A stretch of DNA of 64,000 nucleotides from positions 310,001 to 374,000 of the forward strand of contig NZ_JAMTCH010000004.1 in NCBI RefSeq assembly GCF_024171735.1, given 5' to 3'. Positions within the stretch are counted from its first letter, which is position 1. Each line of letters begins with the position of its first letter. The stretch is from Prauserella alba (GTDB taxonomy: Bacteria > Actinomycetota > Actinomycetes > Mycobacteriales > Pseudonocardiaceae). Shown here piece after piece: positions 36,039-45,500 of this stretch. A program made the position numbers and the translations under genes. The notes under the pieces are model-generated. The model did no database searches and had not been told where the DNA came from. It saw only the letters and a program-made list of their open reading frames with translations.

Positions 36039-37615
36039 GGCTGCACGAACTGGTCATCGGCACGGCCGCCCGCGATCCGGACCGGCTCGCGGTCACGTGC
36101 GGCGCTGACGCTCTCACCTACGGCGAGCTCGACCGCAGGGCGTCGGCGTTCGCCTCGGTGCTCGCCCAGCTGGGTGTGGGCCGTGGTGACCGGGTGTTGC
36201 TGTGGTCGGACAAGTCGGTGCACGTCGTGGTCGCCATGCAGGCCGTGCTCCGGCTCGGCGCGGCGTATGTCCCTGCCGACGGCACGGCACCGCTGCGGCG
36301 GGTGACTGCCCTGGCCGCCGACTGCTCGCCACGTGTGGTCTGCACCGATGACGGCAGACTCGGCGCGATCGACCGCGAACTGCCGACGACTCGCGTCATC
36401 GGCCTCGGCGGCGCCGGAACCCACCCCGATGCCGGAACCCACCCCGACGTCGGAGGTCGACCCGACGCCGGAGGTCCTGCTGCGGAGCCGGTGGCCGCTG
36501 CCGTCCACCCCGACGAGCTCGCCTACATCCTCTACACCTCCGGTTCGACCGGCGCCCCGAAGGGCGTGTGCATCAGCCATCGCAACGCACTGGCGTTCGT
36601 TCGGTGGGCGATGGAGGAGTTGGCCGTCGGGCCGGCCGACCGGCTCGCGAACCACGCACCGCTCGTGTTCGACCTCTCCGTCATGGACCTCTACGCCGCG
36701 TTCGCGGCTGGGGCGTCCGTCCATCTACTGCCGGCCGAGCTGGCCTACAGCCCGAGCGAACTCGTCCGTTTCCTCCGCGCGCAACGGATCACGGTGTGGT
36801 ACTCCGTACCGTCCGCACTGGTGCTGATGATGCGGCACGGCGGCCTGTTGGACGAACCGCCACCGCCCGGTCTGCGGGCCGTCTGCTTCGCGGGTGAGCC
36901 TTTCCCCATCGCGGGCGTCCGCGCACTGGCCGAATGGACCGGGGCCCGGCTGCTCAACCTGTACGGTCCGACCGAGACGAACGTGTGCACCTTCCGGGAG
37001 GTCACCGCGTCCGACCTCGAACGGGACCGGCCGGCGCCCATCGGCCGCCAATGCAGCGGCGACACGGTGTGGGCCCGGCGGGCCGACGGCGGCAGCGCAG
37101 CTCCCGGCCAGGAAGGTGAGCTGGTCGTCGAGGGACCGACCGTGCTCATGGGGTACTGGGGCGGCGCGCCCCACAGTGGTCCTTACCGCACCGGCGACAT
37201 CGTGCGCGTTCTCGACGACGGCGCGTTCGACTACATCGGCAGGCGCGACCAGACCGTGAAAGTGCGCGGCCACCGGATCGGCCTCGAGGAAGTCGAAGCG
37301 GCCATCGCCGCCCACCCGGAGGTCGCCGACGTCGCGGTGGCTCTCACCGGCGACGGCATCGACGCCCGGCTGGTCGCGTTCGTCGTCTCCGTCGACGGCG
37401 GGCCGCCCGGCCGGCTGGCGCTCAAGGCGCACTGCGCGGCCACGCTGCCGTCCTACGCCGTCGTCGACCGGGTGCGGTTCGTCCACGAACTGCCGCGGAC
37501 CGGCAACGGCAAGGTCGACCGGCGCGCACTGCAGCAGCCCGTGGCGCCGGGCGGTAACCAGTCGCGAAACGCGGCCGACACGGCCGTGCTCGCTCGAGAA
37601 GGGAGCCCAGAGTGA
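36035..37615 (+). CDS. L-proline:AMP ligase for pyrrole starter (PltF type)
   Basis: 526 residues from GTG 36035 (GTGA overlap). A free-standing adenylation enzyme with YILYTSGSTGAPKGV, NLYGPTETNVCTF, YRTGD and the GNGKVDRRAL lysine. Specificity residues read D-L-M-Y-C-A-L-V-C-K, very close to the D-L-L-Y-L-A-L-V-C-K pattern of proline-activating enzymes in pyoluteorin-type pyrrole pathways. An unusual Gly/Pro/Asp insert with short repeats (THPDAG, THPDVG, RPDAG) lies before the P-loop at about residue 128-150. It loads proline on the carrier encoded next (GTG/TGA overlap). Confidence 0.93.
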   Translation: MRLHELVIGTAARDPDRLAVTCGADALTYGELDRRASAFASVLAQLGVGRGDRVLLWSDKSVHVVVAMQAVLRLGAAYVPADGTAPLRRVTALAADCSPRVVCTDDGRLGAIDRELPTTRVIGLGGAGTHPDAGTHPDVGGRPDAGGPAAEPVAAAVHPDELAYILYTSGSTGAPKGVCISHRNALAFVRWAMEELAVGPADRLANHAPLVFDLSVMDLYAAFAAGASVHLLPAELAYSPSELVRFLRAQRITVWYSVPSALVLMMRHGGLLDEPPPPGLRAVCFAGEPFPIAGVRALAEWTGARLLNLYGPTETNVCTFREVTASDLERDRPAPIGRQCSGDTVWARRADGGSAAPGQEGELVVEGPTVLMGYWGGAPHSGPYRTGDIVRVLDDGAFDYIGRRDQTVKVRGHRIGLEEVEAAIAAHPEVADVAVALTGDGIDARLVAFVVSVDGGPPGRLALKAHCAATLPSYAVVDRVRFVHELPRTGNGKVDRRALQQPVAPGGNQSRNAADTAVLAREGSPE

Positions 37616-37890
37616 ACACCGGAGAACTGGAGACGGAGCTGCTCGGCTACATCCGCTCGGAGTTCCTGTTCGGCGACGAGGACGAGGAGTTGGATACGAC
37701 GACCCCGCTGCTGGAATGGGGAATACTCGATTCGTTGCGTACCGCGTTGCTGCTGGGACACGTGCGCGAGCGCTACGGCGTGAACATCTCGCCTGCGAAG
37801 GTCCAGGCCGACAACTTCCGCGATGTCCGAGCGATCGCCGGACTGGTCCGTGCCGAGTCCGCCACCGCCGCCGCGGGCGAGCATTCCTGA
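37612..37890 (+). CDS. Stand-alone peptidyl carrier protein for pyrrole starter (PltL type)
   Basis: 92 residues, GTG start overlapping the ligase stop, GGGAG just upstream. The 4'-phosphopantetheine site is LLEWGILDSLRTALLL, with Ser in LDS. The sequence is the short acidic carrier type found with prolyl-AMP ligases rather than the GGxS type of NRPS modules. It carries prolyl and then pyrrolyl-carboxyl through oxidation and halogenation, and would hand it to the first condensation domain at 23045. Confidence 0.92.
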   Translation: MNTGELETELLGYIRSEFLFGDEDEELDTTTPLLEWGILDSLRTALLLGHVRERYGVNISPAKVQADNFRDVRAIAGLVRAESATAAAGEHS

Positions 37891-37901
37891 GAGGACGACC
37901 G

Positions 37902-39245
37902 ATGGCACCCGATTTCGACGTCGCGATCATCGGCGGCGGACCGGCAGGCTCGACGACGGCGTCCTATCTCGCCAGGGCGGGCATGTCGGTCGTGGTTTTC
38001 GAGAGCGAGACATTCCCCCGGCCGCATGTCGGCGAGTCGCTGGTCCCTGCGACCACGCCGGTGCTCGTCGAGATCGGCGCGATCGACAAGATCGACGAAG
38101 CGGGTTTCCCGAAGAAGTACGGGGCGTCCTGGAGCTCCTCCGAGTCACGGTCGATCCCGACGATGGGATACCAGGGTCTCAGTCACGACTGGTCGGCGGA
38201 GGTCCAGTTCGTCGAACGCAACCAGCCCGGCGTCGACCGGGACTACACGTACCACGTCGACCGCGGCCGGTTCGACGCGATTCTGCTCCGCCATGCGCAG
38301 GAGCAGGGCGCCACGGTGTTCAACGGGGCACGGGTGCTGGACGTCGACTTCGACGATCGGGACGCGGTGCGGTTGACCGTCCGGTTCGGGCCGCACAGCA
38401 CCCGGTTCTCCGCGCGCATGGTCGTGGACGCGTCCGGGCGGCAGACGATGCTGGGACGCAAGCTGAAGGTGAAGGTCAACGACCCGGTCTTCGACCAGTA
38501 CGCGGTGCACACGTGGTTCGACGGCCTGGACCGCGAGTCGCTCAGCCCGAGCACGGCCATGGCAGACCACATCTTCGTGCACTTCCTGCCGATCAAGGAC
38601 ACGTGGGTGTGGCAGATCCCCATCACCGACACCATCACCAGCGTCGGCGTCGTCACGCAGAAGCAGCGGTTCGCCGACGCCGCCGCCGATCGCGATGCCT
38701 TCTTCTGGGAGTTCGTGTCCAGTCGGCCCGAACTCCGCGAAGCCCTGACCAAGGCCGAGCGGATCCGGCCGTTCAAGGCCGAAGGCGACTACAGCTACTC
38801 GATGAAGCAGATCTGCGGGGACCGGTTCGTCATGATCGGGGACGCCGCACGGTTCGTCGACCCGATCTTCTCCAGCGGCGTGAGCGTCGCCCTGAACAGT
38901 GCGCGAATCGCCAGTCAGGACATCATCGCGGCCGGAAAGGCGGGCGAGTACGGCAAAGAGCGTTTCGGCACCTACGAGGACAAACTCCGCCGAGCGGTCA
39001 AGTACTGGTACGAGTTCATTTCGATCTACTACCGGTTGAACGTTCTCTTCACCGCTTTCGTCCAGGATCCCCGCTACCGGATCGACGTTCTCAAGATGCT
39101 GCAGGGCGATGTCTACGACGGCGAGGAGCCCAAGGCACTCGCCGCCATGCGCGAGGTGGTCACCGCGGTGGAGAACGACCCCGACCACCTGTGGCACCCA
39201 TATCTCGGCACGCTGCGCGCGCCGACGTCCGCACCGAGTTTCTGA
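37902..39245 (+). CDS. FAD-dependent pyrrolyl-S-PCP halogenase (PltA type)
   Basis: 447 residues from ATG 37902. The FAD motif is DVAIIGGGPAGSTTASYL, followed by FPRPHVGESLVPAT, a WVWQIPI match to the halogenase WxWxIP element, and KAEGDYSYSMKQICGDRFVMIGDAARFVDPIFSSGVSVALNSARIA, a block characteristic of carrier-dependent pyrrole halogenases. These act on pyrrolyl-2-carboxyl-S-PCP, adding one or two chlorine (or bromine) atoms. The number and position of halogens cannot be told. It follows the carrier gene by 11 bases. Reduced FAD probably comes from the reductase at 22251. Confidence 0.93.
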   Translation: MAPDFDVAIIGGGPAGSTTASYLARAGMSVVVFESETFPRPHVGESLVPATTPVLVEIGAIDKIDEAGFPKKYGASWSSSESRSIPTMGYQGLSHDWSAEVQFVERNQPGVDRDYTYHVDRGRFDAILLRHAQEQGATVFNGARVLDVDFDDRDAVRLTVRFGPHSTRFSARMVVDASGRQTMLGRKLKVKVNDPVFDQYAVHTWFDGLDRESLSPSTAMADHIFVHFLPIKDTWVWQIPITDTITSVGVVTQKQRFADAAADRDAFFWEFVSSRPELREALTKAERIRPFKAEGDYSYSMKQICGDRFVMIGDAARFVDPIFSSGVSVALNSARIASQDIIAAGKAGEYGKERFGTYEDKLRRAVKYWYEFISIYYRLNVLFTAFVQDPRYRIDVLKMLQGDVYDGEEPKALAAMREVVTAVENDPDHLWHPYLGTLRAPTSAPSF

Positions 39246-39286
39246 CCGAGAAGGACACGAGAAACCCCGACAAGATGGAGGTTCTG

Positions 39287-39499
39287 ATGGCGAACGAATC
39301 CAGCGGCGAAACGTACCGGGTCGTCTACAACGACGAAGAGCAGTACTCGGTCTGGTGGGCCGGGCGTGAGACGCCGGAGGGCTGGCACCACGAGGGAACC
39401 GAGGGAACCAGGGAGGAGTGCCTCGCCCACATCGAGAAGATCTGGACGGACATGCGGCCGTTGAGCCTACGGAAACGACTGGCCGAACAGCAGGCCTGA
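39287..39499 (+). CDS. MbtH-like protein
   Basis: 70 residues from ATG 39287, with GGAGG five bases upstream (an ATG at 39275 is also in frame). It has the MbtH signature: YNDEEQYSVWW, then ETPEGWH and a C-terminal EECLAHIEKIWTDMRP helix. The Pro after the first Trp is replaced by Trp-Ala. MbtH proteins bind and activate NRPS adenylation domains. It is the last gene of the plus-strand operon and probably serves some of the five NRPS adenylation domains. Confidence 0.95.
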   Translation: MANESSGETYRVVYNDEEQYSVWWAGRETPEGWHHEGTEGTREECLAHIEKIWTDMRPLSLRKRLAEQQA

Positions 39500-39513
39500 C
39501 CCAACCCGCGCCG

Positions 39514-39572
39514 GCCTCCGGCGTCCGTCCCTCCGGCGTCCGTGCGAGGGGCGGGCGCCGGAGGCTTCTTTT
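39514..39572 (+). terminator. Terminator of the plus-strand NRPS operon
   Basis: CGCCGGAGGC at 39556-39565 pairs with GCCTCCGGCG at 39514-39523, or with the second copy of the arm at 39529-39538. The T-rich run TTCTTTT follows directly. It lies 15 bases after the MbtH stop. Confidence 0.8.
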
Positions 39573-39736
39573 CGCCGCCTTCCACGCTCGCCACGTTCCA
39601 CGCTCGACGTACCCGACACGTTCGCGCGTCCGGATCGTGTGGTCGTGCGGTATCCCGTTCGCCCGCTACGAGCTCACTCCGGGAGACGTCGAGGAGAACG
39701 TGGACGAACCAGGACGGCACCTGGTGAGCCGGGGCA

Positions 39737-41005
39737 TCACTCCTGCTGGCTGGTGGCGCTGTGACCTCGTGCTGCTGAGAAGGGTGGTTCGTCGGGCAGT
39801 GGTGGCGGTGGCAATGGTGGCGGTGGTGGTGTCGGCTGGCGTGGTGGTCGTGGTGTGAGGACGGTTTCTTGGTGTCCGGTGTGGGTGGTGCCGTTGGGTG
39901 TGGTGACGGTGGTGGTGCTGTGGGTGGGGTGGTGGTGGGTGGTCCAGCCGGGTGCGTTTTTCGTGCGGTGGTGTCGGCGGCAGCGTGGTGCGGTGTTGGT
40001 GGCCGAGGTGGGGCCGTGGTGGGCGGTCCATTCGTGTTGGTGGTCGAGGTCGCAGTGGCGGGCGGGTCGGTGGCACCAGGGGATGATGCATTCGCGGTCG
40101 CGCACGCGGACCAGGTCGCGGATGGTGGCGGTGGGGCGGCGTCGTGTTCTGCCGAGGTCGGTGGGCCGGCCGGTGGCGGGGTCGCAGAGCACGGCGCGCC
40201 AGGTGCTGTCGGTGTTGGTCATGATCTCCCGTGCGATGGCGGCGGGGATGGGTCCGTAGCCGTCGAGTTCGCAGCCCGAGTTGGAGATCGACAGGGCGGT
40301 GTCGATGGGCAGGTGCAGATACACCATCGCCGCCGCTTCGGGCACGTGTGCGCCGGGGTCGCGGCCGAGTAGTAGGTCGGCGGTGATGTCGGCGCGGAGT
40401 TGGTCGAGCGTGCGCTGCTCACCGTGCTTACGCAGTGCCCGGGCCATCGCGTCCACCCGGGCATAGCAGGCGGCCGCCACCTCCGACGGCAGGTCGGCCG
40501 TAATGCGGGATGCGGCGTTCGGCCCGTGATCCAACTCGACCCGACGGCCGTGGCGGGCCATGCGGGCCCGGGCGGCCCGCCCACCGGGGTCGACGTGTTC
40601 GACCAGGCGGGCGGCATGCCGGGCGAGGTTGCGCGGCTGCCACGCAGTGTCCGGCGCCGCAGCAAGCTTGCCAGCCAGTAGGGAGTCGACCTGGCGGGCG
40701 TGCTCGTCGGCCAGGGGTTCGGTCACGGCCAGCACGCGGCGGGCGCCGTAGTGCTCGACCTGCCCGCCGCGCATCGCACGCAACACCTGCGGCATGCGCC
40801 GGGTCAGATCAACCGCATTCCGGATTCGCCGCTCGACCTCCACAGGTGACACACGAAGCTCCGGGGCCAGTTCGTCGGCGATCTCGCGCCACTCGCGCTC
40901 ACCCGACGCCAGCGAGGCGAGCAGCACCATCTCCTCGGCATCGATCTGCGCCCGCCGGCATCGCAGCGACACGGCCACAGCAGCACTATCCCCGGAACCA
41001 GTCAC
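39737..41005 (-). CDS. DUF222/HNH endonuclease (13E12 repeat family)
   Basis: 422 residues. An N-terminal helical DUF222 region is followed by a C-terminal HNH nuclease: RDRECIIPWCHRPARHCDLDHQHEWTAHHGPTSATNTAPRCRRHH, with Cys pairs for zinc and the DLDH catalytic element. The last 90 residues are Thr/Pro-rich low complexity (PTPPPPPLPPPPLP). Such genes are multicopy in many actinomycetes, and the mycobacterial 13E12 members are induced by DNA damage. A LexA-type box lies upstream, and the -10 element sits so close that the mRNA is probably leaderless. It lies exactly between two convergent biosynthetic operons and has no biosynthetic role; it is probably an inserted repeat-family gene. Confidence 0.9.
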   Translation of the reverse strand: MTGSGDSAAVAVSLRCRRAQIDAEEMVLLASLASGEREWREIADELAPELRVSPVEVERRIRNAVDLTRRMPQVLRAMRGGQVEHYGARRVLAVTEPLADEHARQVDSLLAGKLAAAPDTAWQPRNLARHAARLVEHVDPGGRAARARMARHGRRVELDHGPNAASRITADLPSEVAAACYARVDAMARALRKHGEQRTLDQLRADITADLLLGRDPGAHVPEAAAMVYLHLPIDTALSISNSGCELDGYGPIPAAIAREIMTNTDSTWRAVLCDPATGRPTDLGRTRRRPTATIRDLVRVRDRECIIPWCHRPARHCDLDHQHEWTAHHGPTSATNTAPRCRRHHRTKNAPGWTTHHHPTHSTTTVTTPNGTTHTGHQETVLTPRPPRQPTPPPPPLPPPPLPDEPPFSAARGHSATSQQE

Positions 41006-41012
41006 ACCACGT

Positions 41013-41018
41013 ATAGTA
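41013..41018 (-). promoter_or_regulatory. -10 element of the DUF222 gene
   Basis: Read on the minus strand it is TACTAT, 8 bases before the GTG start at 41005. Transcription would begin at or next to the start codon, giving a leaderless mRNA. Confidence 0.5.
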
Positions 41019-41034
41019 CCGAACTACAGTTCGA
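41019..41034. promoter_or_regulatory. LexA (SOS) box upstream of the DUF222 gene
   Basis: On the minus strand TCGAAC-TGTA-GTTCGG matches the actinobacterial LexA consensus TCGAAC(N4)GTTCGA at 11 of 12 defined positions. It abuts the -10 element, so LexA binding would block RNA polymerase. Confidence 0.8.
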
Positions 41035-41048
41035 AATGACATCACCCA

Positions 41049-41084
41049 CAGGTGCACACCTGCAGCCCCTCAGGTGTGCACCTG
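41049..41084 (-). repeat. Large perfect inverted repeat near the DUF222 promoter
   Basis: CAGGTGCACACCT and its complement form a 13-bp stem with a 10-base loop. Each arm is itself nearly palindromic, and both are followed by GCAG. It lies between the convergent-side MFS gene (ending at 41225) and the DUF222 promoter. It could end minus-strand transcription, or mark the edge of the DUF222 insertion. Confidence 0.55.
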
Positions 41085-41224
41085 CAGCAAAGTGCCCTCC
41101 CGTCGACCTGCCCCGCCGGCGAGGCGAAAAGCCCCCGAGACCCGCAAACCGTGACGGGTCGAACGATAGCCCCACCGGCGAGCCGAAGAACGCCCGTCGC
41201 CGCAACGGCCGGAATGCGGGAAGG

Positions 41225-42478
41225 TCAGGCCGGGTTCGCCTCGTCCCACTCGGGTCCGTTGCGGACGGCCGGCGTGAGCAGGGCTGCCACCGTGACCGCG
41301 ATCAGCACGCCGCCCACGGCGAGCAAGGTCGTCGCGGGCCCGAGGAATCCCAACAGCATGCCGGCGGTGAGTGCGCCGGCCGAGTTGGCACCGCCTGCGG
41401 TCAGCAGCATCACGCTCATCGCCCTGCCGTGTTTCTCGTCCGGCACGGTCCGCGCCATGTAGGCGCCGGCGCCGACGTTCAGCATGGCTCCGGTCAGTGA
41501 CATGAAGGCGAACGGCGCGAGCAACAGCGGTACGGCCGTCGTGAACGCCATCATCGGGATCAGCACGCATCGCACGAGCAGGTCGAGCCGGATCAGGCTG
41601 CCGAGCGAGAACCTGCGCAACACGCGGGAGGCGATCAGCGCCCCGAGCACGCCGCCGACCCCGCCGAGCAGTCCGACGAGTCCCGCGACGGCGGCCGACA
41701 CCCCGGTGTTCTTGAACACCACCAACGGCGCCATGGTCACGATCTGCCCGACGAAGTTGGTCACCGCGACGACGAGCGTCGCGGCGCGGAGGAAGCGCTG
41801 GTTCCACAGCCAGCGGAAACCTTCCTTGACCTCGGCACGCAGTTCACCGCGTCGTTTCACTCGCTCGGTCTGCAGCGGACGCTTGACGCCGGTCAGGTTG
41901 CCCAGGGCGATCAGGTGTCCCACCGCGGCGGCGAGGAACGGGAGCCACCACAGCACCGCGTACAGCGAGCTGCCCGCGGGCTGGCCGAGCAGGCCCGCGG
42001 CCCGCGATCGCGCCTCGTTCTGCGACATCGCGGCCGCGAGCTGCGTCGGCGCCACGACATTGCGTACCGCGGTCCGCTCGGCGAGCCGGTAGAAGACCAT
42101 GCAGGCGCCTTCGACGAAGCACACCACCAGCAGGTGCGGCAACCACGCCACGCCGAGGAGCAGCGCCAGCACCACGCTCAGCATGCCGACCGCGGCGATC
42201 GCGTCGCAGACCATCATCAGCCTGCGCCGATCCCAGCGGTCCACCAGCACGCCCGCGGGCAGTTGCAGCAGCAGCACGGGCAGCAGTCCGGCGAACGAAA
42301 CCAACCCGGCCCCGATCGGCGATCCCGTGTGCCAGATGATCAGCAGCGGGAACGCGATCACGCTCATCTTGGCGCCGAACTCGGAGGCACCGGCCCCCGT
42401 CCACAGCAACAGGAAGTCGGTGTTCCTGCGCAGTGGCCGTTCCTTGTGCTCGTCCGGCGCGGACGACGTAGTGCTCAC
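41225..42478 (-). CDS. MFS transporter, probable peptide exporter (EntS-like)
   Basis: 417 residues from GTG 42478 (GGAAGG eight bases upstream; an in-frame GTG at 42487 is the alternative). About 12 membrane segments; the first pair contains FLLLWTGAGASEFGAKMSVIAFPLLIIWHTGSPIGAG, then the MFS loop GVLVDRWDRRRLMMVCD and EARSRAAGLLGQPAGSSLY. It resembles the EntS/TetV-like group used for siderophore and natural product export. It is the last gene of the minus-strand operon, 55 bases after the NRPS, so it probably exports the product and may give self-protection. Confidence 0.88.
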   Translation of the reverse strand: MSTTSSAPDEHKERPLRRNTDFLLLWTGAGASEFGAKMSVIAFPLLIIWHTGSPIGAGLVSFAGLLPVLLLQLPAGVLVDRWDRRRLMMVCDAIAAVGMLSVVLALLLGVAWLPHLLVVCFVEGACMVFYRLAERTAVRNVVAPTQLAAAMSQNEARSRAAGLLGQPAGSSLYAVLWWLPFLAAAVGHLIALGNLTGVKRPLQTERVKRRGELRAEVKEGFRWLWNQRFLRAATLVVAVTNFVGQIVTMAPLVVFKNTGVSAAVAGLVGLLGGVGGVLGALIASRVLRRFSLGSLIRLDLLVRCVLIPMMAFTTAVPLLLAPFAFMSLTGAMLNVGAGAYMARTVPDEKHGRAMSVMLLTAGGANSAGALTAGMLLGFLGPATTLLAVGGVLIAVTVAALLTPAVRNGPEWDEANPA

Positions 42479-42533
42479 GGCACGCACCTTCCGGTAGCGA
42501 CCATCGTGCGGTGGCCGGCTCTGCCTGCCGCCA

Positions 42534-45500
42534 TCAGTGGTCGAGTTCGGCCGCGGCAGGGGCGCCCTCGTCGAGCTTCGGTGCCGGAGTGTGGCCGTGC
42601 CGATCGGCGAGCAACCGGGCCAGTCGCGAAACCGTGGGATGGGTGAACAGTTCTCGTACGGACACGGAGTATCCCGCGTTGGTGAGCGCTCCCGTCAGTG
42701 CAACGGCTCGGATCGAATCCCCGCCCAGCGCACCGAACTCGTCGGCCGCGCCGACCCGCTTGCCGAGTACCTCGCCCCAGATCTCGGCGATCCGCTGCTC
42801 GAGGGGTCCTTCGGGTGGAATGTAGCTGTCCCCCGGTTCCTCCTCGCCCGTCTCGGGGAGGGCATCGGTGTCGAGTTTCCCGTTGGCCGTCAGCGGAAGG
42901 CGGTCGAGCTGCACGACGACGGCCGGAACCATGTACTCCGGCAGCCGGTCCGCCAGCCACGCCCGCACCGGCTCGGCCGCCACCGCCTCGTCGCCGCTTT
43001 CCGGCACGACGTAGGCCACCAGCCGCCGGTCGTCGCCGGATCCGGTCCGCAGCAGCACGCGCGCCTCGGCGATCAACGGGTGCTCGCCGAGCACGGATTC
43101 GATCTCGCCGAGCTCCACCCGGTAACCACGGATCTTCACCTGGCCGTCACGCCGCCCGAGCAGGTCGACCGAGCCGTCCGCCAGCACACGCCCGAGATCG
43201 CCGGTGCGATACAGCCGCGACCCTGGCGGGCCGTACGGGTTGGGGACGAATCGCTCGGCGGTCATGGCCGGCCGGTTCTCGTACCCCGTCGCCAATCCCT
43301 CCCCCGCGACACACACCTCGCCGACGGCACCTCTCGGCAACAACTCCAGCCTCGCATCGAGCACGTGGATCGAGGTGTTCGGAATCGGCTTGCCGATCGG
43401 GACCACGGGCCGCTCACCGTCACCGACCACCGCCACGGAGTTGCCGACCGTGGTCTCCGTGAGCCCGTACTCGTTGATCACTCGTCCCTCGCAGAGCCGC
43501 TCCGCCCAACGCCGGACGACCGGCCGGTGCAACGCCTCACCCCCGACGACGATCGTCTCCGCGACCGGGGTGTCGAGTTGCTGTCCGAGCACTTCCAGGT
43601 GCCCGGGGGTGAGCTTGATGAAGCTGTACGGCCCTCCGGCGCGCAGCGCCGCACCGAGTTCCGACAGGTCGAGGTCGTCGGACAGCACGTGCACGGGCTG
43701 GCCGGCGAGCAGCGGCGCGAACAGTGTCGTCACCGGAAGGTCGGACGCCACCGTGGACAGCAGCGGCGCCCCGCCGTCACCGGCCGCCACATAGTCGGCG
43801 ACCGCCCAGCTCAGGTAGTTCGCCAGGCTGCGGTGGCTGACGCGGACACCTTTCGGCCGTCCCGTCGAACCCGACGTGTAGATCACGTAGGCGGCCCCGT
43901 CGCCGCCCTCCGGTGACGCCGCCTGCTCAGGTACGCGGGCTTCCCCGCCCGCCGCTCCGGCATCGAACGCACGGCTCTCGGACGCCCCGGCATCGAACGC
44001 TCCGGCGTCTGCTGCTCCGGCGTCTGCTGCTCCGGCGTCTGCTGCTCCGGCGTCTGCTGCTCCGGCGTCTGCTGTTTCGGCATCGGCTTCCCGGGAGTCG
44101 GCCGCGACGAGCACGGTCGAGCCGTCGAACGTGGCCGGGACCGCAGCTGCCAGCGCCGGTGCCGCAAGCACACAACACGCACCCGAGTCGGCGAGCGCGT
44201 AGGAGAGCCGGTCGGCGGGCAGCGCGGCGTCGAGGGGGACGTACGCTCCACCCGCCTTCCACGTCGCCAGCAGCGAGGGCAACAGGTTCAGGTCCCGGCC
44301 CACGAGAACTCCGGCCACCGACCCCGGGGTGAACCCGTGGCGCCGCAGTCGCTCCGCGATCCGGCACGCCCACCGGTCGAGTTCGGCGAAGGTCAGCTCC
44401 TCGTCGCCGCACCGCACGGCCGTGGCCTGCGGAGTGCGCTCCACCTGCCGGTCGAACGCCTCGAGCGCATGCCGCACCGGTTCGGCCCGTCCCGCGGGGT
44501 CGGCGGGCTCCTGCGCCTGGTCGAGCAGCCACCGGCGGTGCGGTTCGGGCAACACCGAGATCGTCGCGTCGGTGTCGATGTCCTCGGCGATGGCCTCGAG
44601 GACGCGGCGGAACGCGCGGGCGATCAGCTCGGCCTGTTCCGGACCGAGATAGCGGTAATCGGCCGTCACCATGACCAGGTCGACCCTGGTCGACACCGTG
44701 AGGCCGAAGTCCGTCGGACTGTCGTCGAGCCCGACCCTCTCGGCGACCAGTTCCTTGTCCACCTGGTTGAAGTCGTGATAGTTGAACATCACTTCGACGA
44801 GCCGTCGACGGTGGTCGGCCGTGCGCACGATCTCCGGATACGGGTATCGCCGGTGCGGCCACAGCTCGACCTCACGGTCGAACGTGGCGCGCAGCAGATC
44901 CCGCCACGTGCCGGAGGGCCGCCGAACGGCGAACGGCAACGTATTCAGATACATGCCGTACACCGTGTCCGCACCGAGCCGTTCCGGGCGGGCGTCGGTG
45001 ATCAGTCCGAAATGGAACGCATCCTCGTCGGTCAGCTGCGAGAGCACCTTGGTGAAGGCCGAGACCATGACGCACTTCATCGACACGCCCGCGTTCGCGG
45101 CCGCTTCGCGCAGCCGCGGTTTGAGGTCACGCCAGTCGGCCATGGCCTGGTGTTTCGACAACAGGGCCGTCCGGTCGTGCCATTCCTCGGGCAACGCGAA
45201 CGGGACGTACTCGGTGACGATGTCCCGCCAGTACCCGGCGTCCTCCTCCGATTCGATCGAGGCGAGTTCCCCGGCGACGAAGTCGGCGAACCGCACCTCC
45301 GGTTTCTCGTAGGGCGGCGGCTCCTCTCCCCTGCGCAACGCGCCGTAGCAGTTGAGCAGCTCCATCACCATGGAGTGGTAGCCCCACCCCTCCTGCACGG
45401 GATGGCATTCGGTGATCGACAGCCAGTACCCGTCGTGATCGGTGGGGAACGCGACGAAGCGCATCAGCCCGGGCACGGTCATGTCGAAAAGGTTGGCCCG

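Noticed and set aside
41049-41084. Insertion sequence end for a transposon
   Set aside because: There is no transposase, no matching repeat on the other side of the DUF222 gene and no target duplication seen, so it is kept only as an unexplained hairpin.
44001-44075. CRISPR-like array
   Set aside because: Units are contiguous without spacers and in frame with an NRPS. No cas genes are present. No CRISPR array was seen anywhere in the window.
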